This document shows positions 1-6,500 of a DNA stretch of 6,639 bases, in pieces (within the stretch, counting starts at the first letter, position 1; each line of letters starts with the position of its first letter). The stretch lies in the NCBI GenBank assembly GCA_011043895.1, contig DRBZ01000056.1:1-6639 (forward strand). The letters are read 5' to 3'. The DNA is from Candidatus Cloacimonadota bacterium (GTDB taxonomy: Bacteria > Cloacimonadota > Cloacimonadia > JGIOTU-2). Under the pieces are notes generated by a model. The model was not told where the DNA came from. It saw only the letters and a list, made by a program, of their open reading frames with translations, and ran no database searches. The position numbers and the translations under genes are program-made.

Positions 1-549
1 AGCATGCTCTATATGAGACTCCGAGAATGCTAAATATATACCACCACCGTATTCTAAGGCAGTATTATCATATACTTTTATTTCTTGGAATGTAGGATCC
101 GAGAATACAGCACTCACCCCAGCTCCATTTTTTGCCATATTATTAAAGATTTTCAAGTGACTAAGAGAGGGTGACGAATTGAGACAATTTACTCCTCCAC
201 CAGTGTAATCAAGTCCTCGAGTGATTGAGAATCCTTTCAGCACAGCGGTAGAATTCTCCCCATTTACAAATGTTACTACAGCACCAAGACTATCCCCATC
301 GATCAGCGTTTGTGAAATATACGACGTGTCCTGGGTTGTCAAAAATAACGATGCTACCGTAATATTCTTTCCGTTGTAGTTAATATTTTCTATATAGGTT
401 CCCGGCTGGACTAAGACGGTGTCTCCGACCGACGCAGAATCGATACCTGTTTGGATAGAAGGATATTCAGATGGTACGTTAAGGATGGCAGCGTTGACTA
501 TTCCCGCACAGAACAAAGAAAAAACCAGCAAAAATACTTTTTTTTTCAT
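1..549 (-). CDS. Secreted parallel beta-helix (pectate-lyase-like fold) protein, 3' end cut by window edge
   Basis: The minus-strand frame opens at ATG 549-547 and stays open for 183 codons to the left edge, so the C-terminus is missing. Residues 1-20 form a classic Sec signal peptide: MKKK, a hydrophobic core (VFLLVFSLF), then a likely cleavage after VNA (20/21). The mature part begins with VPSEYPSIQTGIDSA (25-39) and GDTVLVQPGTY (42-52), the usual opening of secreted right-handed beta-helix proteins in which a 'what is the probability-free list of passages' style rung pattern follows. Later rungs show repeated Gly/Asn-rich turns (GGGV 117-120, NNMAKNGAGV 136-145, DNTALEYGGGIYL 161-173), as in polymorphic-outer-membrane or DUF1565-like proteins. 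A purine-rich GAGAGG lies 4 nt before the ATG and supports the start. The gene is transcribed away from lptF. Substrate and function cannot be told; no catalytic residues can be assigned, and an adhesin or surface protein is as likely as a polysaccharide lyase. Whether a C-terminal sorting domain exists lies outside the window. The A9 run just after the ATG encodes three lysines. Confidence 0.85.
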   Translation of the reverse strand, partial: MKKKVFLLVFSLFCAGIVNAAILNVPSEYPSIQTGIDSASVGDTVLVQPGTYIENINYNGKNITVASLFLTTQDTSYISQTLIDGDSLGAVVTFVNGENSTAVLKGFSITRGLDYTGGGVNCLNSSPSLSHLKIFNNMAKNGAGVSAVFSDPTFQEIKVYDNTALEYGGGIYLAFSESHIEHA

Positions 550-563
550 TTTTCCTCTCTTAA

Positions 564-585
564 CGAAGCTAAAGTTTTAACTTCG
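564..585. repeat. Imperfect palindrome in the leader of the beta-helix gene
   Basis: The 22-nt element has outer arms CGAAG and CTTCG, one central mismatch pair, and inner arms TAA/TTA around a small loop. It lies 15 nt upstream of the ATG at 549 and only a few bases from the ribosome-binding site. It could be a 5'-UTR hairpin or an operator for the secreted protein gene. The pairing is seen in the sequence; any regulatory role is inference. Confidence 0.4.
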
Positions 586-661
586 TGATGAATGGAATAT
601 CCATACAGAAACCTGTCAAGACAAATTTACACAACTTGCTGAAATAGTAATAGCACACAGA

Positions 662-677
662 TCCGCCAATGGGCGGA
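662..677. repeat. Perfect GC-rich hairpin (TCCGCC-AATG-GGCGGA)
   Basis: Two 6-bp arms pair perfectly around a 4-nt loop, standing out in an AT-rich spacer. No T-run follows on either strand, so it is not a canonical intrinsic terminator. It lies 7 nt before the iterated ACGCTGAT words and may be the edge of the same dispersed repeat unit. Confidence 0.5.
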
Positions 678-684
678 CAGGTTC

Positions 685-711
685 ACGCTGATCGTGTTGA
701 TAAACGCTGAT
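685..711. repeat. Iterated ACGCTGAT words, period 9-10 bp
   Basis: ACGCTGAT occurs at 685-692 and 704-711, with a degenerate copy GTGTTGAT at 694-701 between them, giving three units spaced 9 and 10 bp. Similar iterated '...GCTGAT' words are, from memory, scattered in intergenic regions of FCB-group and some other genomes. No coding or structural RNA role is apparent. Confidence 0.55.
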
Positions 712-801
712 TATAAAAATAATATTGAATTTACTCTAGGAAGTTATAGACAAGAGAATTATTTTCAATACAATTTTTCGTATTTCATTTTATTGTTCAA
801 A

Positions 802-841
802 CTCCGCTTCCTCTGTGTATTCTTTTCTTTGCGACCTTTGC
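802..841. repeat. Iterated CTCTGTG / CTTTGCG words, period about 9 bp
   Basis: A CCTCTGTGTA word at 810-819 is followed by CTTTGCGACCTTTGC (827-841), which holds CTTTGC twice with a 9-bp period. It has the same short-period design as the neighbouring ACGCTGAT and TTTTCGTG clusters, but a different word. It is probably part of a composite dispersed intergenic repeat. Confidence 0.45.
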
Positions 842-931
842 ATAAAATTCTTTATTTCGTGCGTTTTCAGCTGCCACAGCTTAATCACGATGACATCGGG
901 ATGAAATGGGGTGGTTTTAATTGTTTGTATT

Positions 932-950
932 TTTTCGTGTCTTTTCGTGG
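932..950. repeat. Tandem TTTTCGTG words, period 10 bp
   Basis: TTTTCGTG occurs at 932-939 and again at 942-949, ending in TTTTCGTGG. Weaker relatives lie upstream (TTTCGTGCG from 855, TTTTTCGTA from 773). This is the third cluster of helical-period words in the same spacer. It could be a dispersed repeat or a protein-binding array; the sequence alone does not decide. Confidence 0.5.
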
Positions 951-977
951 TTTCTGACTCCGATATTTTTCCCCAAA

Positions 978-998
978 AATTGACAATTATCGTCAATT
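978..998. promoter_or_regulatory. Inverted repeat AATTGAC-N7-GTCAATT upstream of lptF
   Basis: Two perfect 7-bp arms flank a 7-nt spacer; the right arm ends 28 nt before the lptF ATG. The left arm contains a TTGACA (980-985) that matches a -35 consensus, but no good -10 follows at the expected distance. Symmetry and position fit an operator for a dimeric regulator of the lptFG operon, or a 5'-UTR hairpin. No T-run follows, so it is not a terminator. Function is inference. Confidence 0.4.
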
Positions 999-1015
999 AA
1001 CAAAACTGCATAGCT

Positions 1016-1020
1016 AAGGT
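1016..1020 (+). promoter_or_regulatory. Weak ribosome-binding site of lptF
   Basis: AAGGT lies 6 nt before the ATG at 1027. It is the only Shine-Dalgarno-like word nearby and supports that start, which also gives the family-typical N-terminus MKILSKYILKE. Confidence 0.5.
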
Positions 1021-1026
1021 AGTTCA

Positions 1027-2331
1027 ATGAAAATTTTATCAAAGTACATTCTCAAAGAGCACGCAGGTCCTTTCACGCTTGCAGTGATCGTAATCACCTT
1101 TATAATGCTGCTGGACAGGGTGCTTGACCTTCTTAATCTTATTATTACAAAGCATCTCGATTTGTGGACAACAACCAGGGTATTTGTGCTCAGTCTTCCT
1201 TTTATGCTTGCACTGGCAATTCCCATGGCAGTACTGGTTGCAACGATTATGGCATTTGGGCGCCTGTCTTCGGACAATGAGATAACTGCATTCAAGGCAA
1301 GCGGTATTAATATCTATAGCATGATGAAGCCAGTAGTTATCTGTGCAATCCTTATCTCTCTTTTCATGATCTATTTCAATGACCATATATTACCAGAAAG
1401 TAACTTTGCGCTTAAAAATCTCCTCATCAAGATCAGTGCACGACGACCGACGTCCGAACTCAAACCAGGTTTGTTCACAGAACTGAAGGACTATAACTTC
1501 TACTATCACGATAAATCCGAAGATGGAGAGCAATATAATGATATCGTGATCTACGACAAAAGTAATGGAAATTTTCCAAGAACAATCTCGGCAGATTACG
1601 GTAAAATCGACCTGTATAATGGCGGGAATTCCCTGAACGCAACGCTCTACAATGGTCTTATTCATGAGATATCTAATGATGATCCAGAGGATTATACGAC
1701 CATTGTGTTCAAGGAATATCGAATAAAAATTCCTGACCTTGGAATCGGAGTAAGTGAAGCCCATCTGGCACAGCGTGGAGACCGTGAGATGAGTTCTGCT
1801 GACATGAAAAAACATATCGATGAGATCGATGTGAAACGACAGCAGAAGCTTGCTGAACTCAAAAAATATACTGCAGAATTGGATGCTTTAAATGAGGATC
1901 CAAAATCAGAAGATGACAAAGAAAGAAATAAACTCAAACATCTGATTGAAGTAAACAAACAGCGTGTATACAGTCTGAGCAGGGAGATAAGTAAATACCA
2001 GGTTGAGATCGACAAAAAATACTCGATCGCCTTTGCGTGCCTTGTATTCATACTCATCGGAGCACCGGTCGGTATGATGACACGTACGAATTCAGTCGGG
2101 ATGAGTTTTATTGTCAGTTCTCTCGTATTCGTTGTCTATTATGTCTCCCTTTTTGCCGGTGAAGAGCTTGCTGATAAAATGATCATCTCGCCCTTCTTGG
2201 GGATGTGGATTTCCAATATTCTATTTACTATTGTGGGCATCTATCTTGTGGTCTATTCAATGAGAGAGAGAAAAATCATTCATATCGAACGCCTGAAAGA
2301 TATGTTCAAACGAAGAAATAAATCACAATAA
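1027..2331 (+). CDS. lptF: LptF/LptG-family LPS export permease, LptF-like, with long coiled-coil insertion
   Basis: This 434-residue protein is an inner-membrane YjgP/YjgQ-family permease, half of the LptB2FG transporter that extracts LPS from the inner membrane for delivery to the periplasmic bridge. Visible order: MKILSKYILKE amphipathic start, TM1 (about 15-38), TM2 (52-77), cytoplasmic coupling helix GRLSSDNEITAFKASGIN (78-95) that contacts LptB, TM3 (100-118), periplasmic beta-rich domain (about 120-245), then TM4 (334-352, IAFACLVFILIGAPVG), TM5 (358-377) and TM6 (390-411). Residues about 256-330 form a highly charged heptad-like helix absent at this length from the enterobacterial protein (about 366 residues), which explains the extra size. 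The C-terminal tail (412-434) is very basic. The stop is 4 bp before the next gene, indicating an operon. F rather than G is assigned from order and from the GAPVGMMTR region; family membership is secure, the subunit letter less so. Confidence 0.9.
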   Translation: MKILSKYILKEHAGPFTLAVIVITFIMLLDRVLDLLNLIITKHLDLWTTTRVFVLSLPFMLALAIPMAVLVATIMAFGRLSSDNEITAFKASGINIYSMMKPVVICAILISLFMIYFNDHILPESNFALKNLLIKISARRPTSELKPGLFTELKDYNFYYHDKSEDGEQYNDIVIYDKSNGNFPRTISADYGKIDLYNGGNSLNATLYNGLIHEISNDDPEDYTTIVFKEYRIKIPDLGIGVSEAHLAQRGDREMSSADMKKHIDEIDVKRQQKLAELKKYTAELDALNEDPKSEDDKERNKLKHLIEVNKQRVYSLSREISKYQVEIDKKYSIAFACLVFILIGAPVGMMTRTNSVGMSFIVSSLVFVVYYVSLFAGEELADKMIISPFLGMWISNILFTIVGIYLVVYSMRERKIIHIERLKDMFKRRNKSQ

Positions 2332-2335
2332 TCTC

Positions 2336-3445
2336 ATGAAAATAATTGATAAATACCTCTTCAAAAGCTTTGCACGCCTATACATCATTATACTGGGCTC
2401 CTTTGCGGCGATCTTTCTTGTGATCGAGTTCTTTGAGAAGTGGAGCAGGTTCATCAGTGAAAATCCAGCTTTCTGGGATGTAGTTTTTTATTTCCTGCTA
2501 AGAATTCCCTATATTGCAGTCCTCTCTTCCCCGGTTGCTATCTTGCTAGCGGGACTTTTCCTTATGCAGTATATGAGTAAGCATAATGAGACTGTGGCAA
2601 TGAGGAGCGCGGGAATAAGCGTGAAAAGAATGTCTGTTCCATTGTTCCTTTTTGGTCTTCTTGTGACTATCCTTATGTTTATTTTTGGAGATACTGTTCT
2701 TCCCTGGTCTGAGGATAACCGCGTGTATATTGAAAATGTAAAGATAAAAAATCGTCCCCATTCAGACATACGAGTTCGTTCAAATATTCAATATAAAGAT
2801 GATGACAATCGGTTGTATTATATCGGTTTTCTTGATGGATATAAAAACAAGATAAAGAATATTGATATCACGATCTTCAATGGAGAAAATCAAATCGTGA
2901 AGAAGATACATTCGGAGCAGGCAGTTTGGAAAGAACAAACCGAAGGAAATCCTGAGGAAATGAAATTGATATTTTATAAGGGATATATCAGAGAGTTTAA
3001 TGATAATCAGCTTGTGGATTTTCAGGAGTTTGACACTTATTCCTTCGATTATATTGATATCCAACCCACAGATCTCGTAAAAAGCACAAAAAAGCCAGAA
3101 GAAATGAGCTTTTTCGAGCTTCAGGATTATATTCAACGACTTAAACGGATTGGAGAAAAACATCAGAAAGAACTGGTCGAAATCAACCTGAAAATCGCCT
3201 ACCCCTTTGTGAATATCATTATGATCCTCTTTTGCATTCCACTTTCAACACTCTCGAAACGTGGCAAATCAAGAGGGATAAGCTTTGTTGTGGCAATTGC
3301 AATAAGTTTTTTTTATATCTCTATGGTAAGATTCGGACAAAGTCTTGGATATAACGAACTGCTCTCACCAGCAATGGCTGCGTGGTTTGCAAACATTATT
3401 TTTGCTACGATTGGCTTGATCGGACTTCTTAAGACAACCACATGA
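2336..3445 (+). CDS. lptG: LptF/LptG-family LPS export permease, LptG-like
   Basis: This 369-residue YjgP/YjgQ-family permease is the likely partner of the upstream protein in the LptB2FG complex. It shows MKIIDKYLFKSF at the start, TM1 (about 13-35), TM2 (48-79), coupling helix SKHNETVAMRSAGIS (81-95), TM3 (100-122), a periplasmic beta-rich domain (about 124-250), a short charged helix (257-284), TM4 (286-305), TM5 (313-333) and TM6 (344-366). The end LLSPAMAAWFANIIF resembles the LptG signature. Length is normal for the family, unlike its longer neighbour. The ATG follows the lptF stop by 4 bp and has no good ribosome-binding site of its own, so translational coupling is likely. lptB and the periplasmic lptA/lptC are not in the window. 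The family is certain; assignment as G rests on order and the C-terminal motif. Confidence 0.9.
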   Translation: MKIIDKYLFKSFARLYIIILGSFAAIFLVIEFFEKWSRFISENPAFWDVVFYFLLRIPYIAVLSSPVAILLAGLFLMQYMSKHNETVAMRSAGISVKRMSVPLFLFGLLVTILMFIFGDTVLPWSEDNRVYIENVKIKNRPHSDIRVRSNIQYKDDDNRLYYIGFLDGYKNKIKNIDITIFNGENQIVKKIHSEQAVWKEQTEGNPEEMKLIFYKGYIREFNDNQLVDFQEFDTYSFDYIDIQPTDLVKSTKKPEEMSFFELQDYIQRLKRIGEKHQKELVEINLKIAYPFVNIIMILFCIPLSTLSKRGKSRGISFVVAIAISFFYISMVRFGQSLGYNELLSPAMAAWFANIIFATIGLIGLLKTTT

Positions 3446-3538
3446 TTCAATATCCAATAAACAATGATGAACATACAATAATCAAAGAATCAGAATTGCA
3501 GAAGTTGGATAATCCATGATGAAAATTTGAAATTTACT
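3446..3538 (+). other. Short spacer with mini-ORF before the nuclease-helicase gene
   Basis: No stem-loop followed by T-run is seen after lptG, so read-through into the next gene is plausible. A four-codon frame (ATG ATG AAA ATT TGA, 3516-3530) ends 8 nt before the ATG at 3539. The 9-nt word TGAAATTTA occurs at 3528-3536 and again at 3540-3548, the second copy overlapping the start codon. No Shine-Dalgarno word is present in the 15 nt before that start. Confidence 0.45.
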
Positions 3539-6500
3539 ATGAAATTTATTGCAGACTTTCATATACATTCTCACTTTTCCATTGCAACCAGCAAAGATCT
3601 CATTCCTGAAGAGCTCGATTTCTGGGCTCAAAAAAAGGGTATTCAAATCCTAGGAACTGGTGATTTTTCCCATCCTGGATGGCTTACAGAATTAAAAGAG
3701 AAGCTCGAACCATCGGAAACAGGGCTTTATACTCTCAAGAAAGATTTTCAAAAAAATATATCTGAGAATACAACAAGATTTATATTAACTGCCGAAATCA
3801 GCAATATCTACAAGAAAAATGGCAAAGTGAGAAAAGTCCACAATGTGCTTTTTGCTCCTAATTTCCAAATAGTTGAAAAGATCCAGAATAAGCTCTCACA
3901 GATCGGAAATATCACTTCCGATGGAAGACCGATATTAGGACTGGATTCGCGAGACCTGCTTGAAATAGTACTGGAAGTCTCTGAGGATGCTTTTCTTGTT
4001 CCCGCACATATCTGGACGCCATGGTTCTCTGCACTTGGTTCGAAATCCGGTTTTGAAACCATCGAAGAATGCTATGGTGATCTATCTGATCATATTTTTG
4101 CAGTAGAAACAGGACTATCCTCCGATCCACCCATGAACTGGGTGTGTTCCTTTCTGGATAAGTATACACTCATCTCGAATTCAGATGCACACTCACCATC
4201 CAAGCTTGGCAGAGAAGCAAATCTCTTTGATACGGAACTTGATTACTTCTCTATCAGAAAAGCAATGGAGGGCATGGATGAACAAGCATTTCTTGGAACA
4301 GTTGAATTTTTTCCACAGGAAGGCAAATATCATTTTGACGGGCATCGAAAATGCGGTATTTGCTGGGATCCGTTGCAAACATTAAAGCAGAAAGGAATCT
4401 GCACGGTTTGTGGTAAAAAAGTCACGATTGGTGTACTCAACAGGGTCGCACAGCTTGCTGACAGAGCTGATCCTGAAGCACGAGTCCAACGTCATCCATT
4501 TCATTCACTTATCACACTGCCAGAATTACTATCGGAAATATTATGTGTTGGTCCGAATACTAAAACCGTAAAGCAAGCTTATGAATCACTTCTAAACAAG
4601 TTCAATTCTGAATTTGACATCCTGCTTCATGCACCAATCAGTGAAATCGAAAAGAATTCAAACGAGATTCTCTCAGAAGCGATCTCCCGAATGCGCAATG
4701 GGCAGGTACACATTCAGGAAGGTTATGATGGTGAGTATGGTGTTATCAAGGTTTTCACTAATGATGAACTCAAAGATCTAAGAAATCAGGAAGCACTTTT
4801 CCGCGATCTCACAAAAGAGGTCCAACAACCATCGACAAAACCATTGATCAATTTTGATATTGCAGCATTCCAACAACTTTATACAAAAGAACAGGAACCA
4901 GAACTTTTTGAAGAAGTCAAAGAAAAAGAAATAAAGAAAGTGGCTACTCTTTCGGAATACTTCTCAGAACTTAATCCAACACAACAAAAAGCAGTATCAT
5001 ACTACCCCGGACCACTACTCATTCTTGCAGGACCCGGAACAGGAAAAACAAGAACACTTACCGCAAGGATTGCATATCTTATAAACGAGAGGGGAATTAA
5101 ACCTTCCAATATTCTTGCAGTCACTTTCACGAATAAAGCTGCAGATGAGATGAAAGAACGACTGGATACTATTTTGAGTAAAACCTCTAAGGAAGAGATG
5201 AATATCTCAACCTTTCATGCATTCGGTTATAATATTCTTAAAGAATATGCTTCATATTTTCATCGAGATAGCCACTTTTCGGTTATTGATGAAGATGATA
5301 AATTGCAGATCTTCAAAAATAAACTACATATTGAAAAAGATAACCTCAAAGAAGTTTTGCCAAACATAATCCAGATAAAGCAAAAGGCATTGTTACCATC
5401 AAAAATTGATAACAAACAATTAAACGAATATTTTCAGCAATACGAAACCCTACTTAAGCAACTCAATCTCTTCGATCTTGATGATCTTATCTACAAGCCA
5501 GTGTTACTTTTCAGAACCGAGCAGGATATTCTAACAAAATTCAGGGAAAAATTACAGTTCGTACTCATTGATGAGTTCCAGGACATTAATGCTGCACAAT
5601 ATATGATGATACAGTTATTGAAGCCGGACAGACAAGCGAATATAACTGCCATCGGTGATCCAAACCAGGCGATCTACGGTTTCCGCGGAGCAGATGTAGG
5701 GTTCATAAATTATTTCAAAAATGATTATCCTGATGTAGAGATTATCAATCTTACACAGAGTTATCGATGTTCAGATAAAATTCTTAAAGCATCTCAACAG
5801 GTTCTGGAACTTGAAAATGTCCTGTACGGTCTCGATGAGGGACTTCGCATCAATATTTCACAGCAGCCAACCGATAAAAGTGAAGCCGAGTTCATTGCAA
5901 GAACTATCGAACAGCTTATTGGCGGAGTTCGGTTCTTCTCAATGGATAGTGCTATTACCGACGGAAGTGAGGAATTCACAATAGGAAGTCTATCGGATAT
6001 CGCGATACTCTGCCGAATACAGGCAATGATGCCCGTACTTGAAAAGGCATTGAATGACCACTCGATCCCCTATCAGAAAGCCAGCGAGAACAGCTTTTTT
6101 ACTCAAGAACCTGTGAAATCAATTCTGGATGTACTTCACCTGGCAATGAATCCAAGAAACATGCTTCTTATGGATTCATTACTAAAAAGAGAAATTCTCA
6201 GCATTCCCCAATTGAACAGTCTCAAGGAATGTATGATCGAAAATACTGTGCAGCAAGCACTCGAACAGATCATCGAAAAATATTTCCAGAAAAAGTTCTC
6301 ACCACTCGACAAGAACAAGGAGAAGCTGCTGGAAATCGCAGAAACTTTCGAAGCTAACTTTGAAGCATTTATGAAATATGTAACACTCGGCACAAGTATT
6401 GATACGCATGATTTTACATTGGAACGAGTCCATCTTCTCACACTCCACGCAGCAAAGGGACTTGAATTCGACTGTGTATTCATTCCCGGATGTGAGGATG

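Larger units (their letters stand above)
550..1026. other. Divergent intergenic region without a convincing gene
   Basis: This 477-bp stretch separates the minus-strand beta-helix gene from plus-strand lptF, so it should carry promoters for both. A TTGACA word occurs on the minus strand at 619-614 and on the plus strand at 980-985, but neither has a good TATAAT-like partner at 16-18 bp, so no promoter is called. The middle (about 660-960) is rich in short iterated words described in separate entries. The two overlapping open frames here (plus 694-957, minus 790-996) encode low-complexity, aromatic-rich peptides dictated by the repeat words, lack ribosome-binding sites and resemble no family I know. 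I treat them as noise. Confidence 0.7.

Noticed and set aside
538..546. A9 run just after the beta-helix start codon as a phase-variation tract
   Set aside because: AAA-AAA-AAA is common after ATG in signal peptides of AT-rich genomes; no second sign of slippage control.
508..549. Cys14 in the beta-helix signal peptide as a lipoprotein site
   Set aside because: The residues before it (S-L-F) do not fit a lipobox; cleavage after VNA at residue 20 is a better fit.
662..677. GC-rich hairpin as an intrinsic terminator
   Set aside because: No T-run follows on either strand, and both flanking genes point away from it.
694..957. Plus-strand 87-codon open frame (GTG start) in the intergenic region
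   Set aside because: It starts inside the ACGCTGAT repeat, has no ribosome-binding site, and its aromatic-rich translation follows from the TTT/TTCGTG words; no family resemblance.
660..960. CRISPR array
   Set aside because: The repeated words are only 6-8 nt with a 9-10 bp period, far from the repeat and spacer sizes of CRISPR.
790..996. Minus-strand 68-codon open frame overlapping the previous one
   Set aside because: It is the reverse side of the same repeat-rich DNA, with no ribosome-binding site and no recognisable domain.
1039..3163. Several minus-strand open frames opposite the two permease genes
   Set aside because: They lie antisense to clearly conserved lptF/lptG reading frames and give no recognisable protein.
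3446..3538. Terminator between lptG and the nuclease-helicase gene
   Set aside because: No stem of useful length and no T-run could be found in the 93-bp spacer.
3482..3538. Upstream extension of the fusion gene to a TTG at 3527 or beyond
   Set aside because: The frame is open back to 3482, but the ATG at 3539 gives the family-typical MKFIADFHIHS start and there is no better start with a ribosome-binding site.
3808..4385. Open frames on both strands inside the EndoQ-like region
   Set aside because: They are shadows of the long conserved fusion frame, which carries all family motifs.
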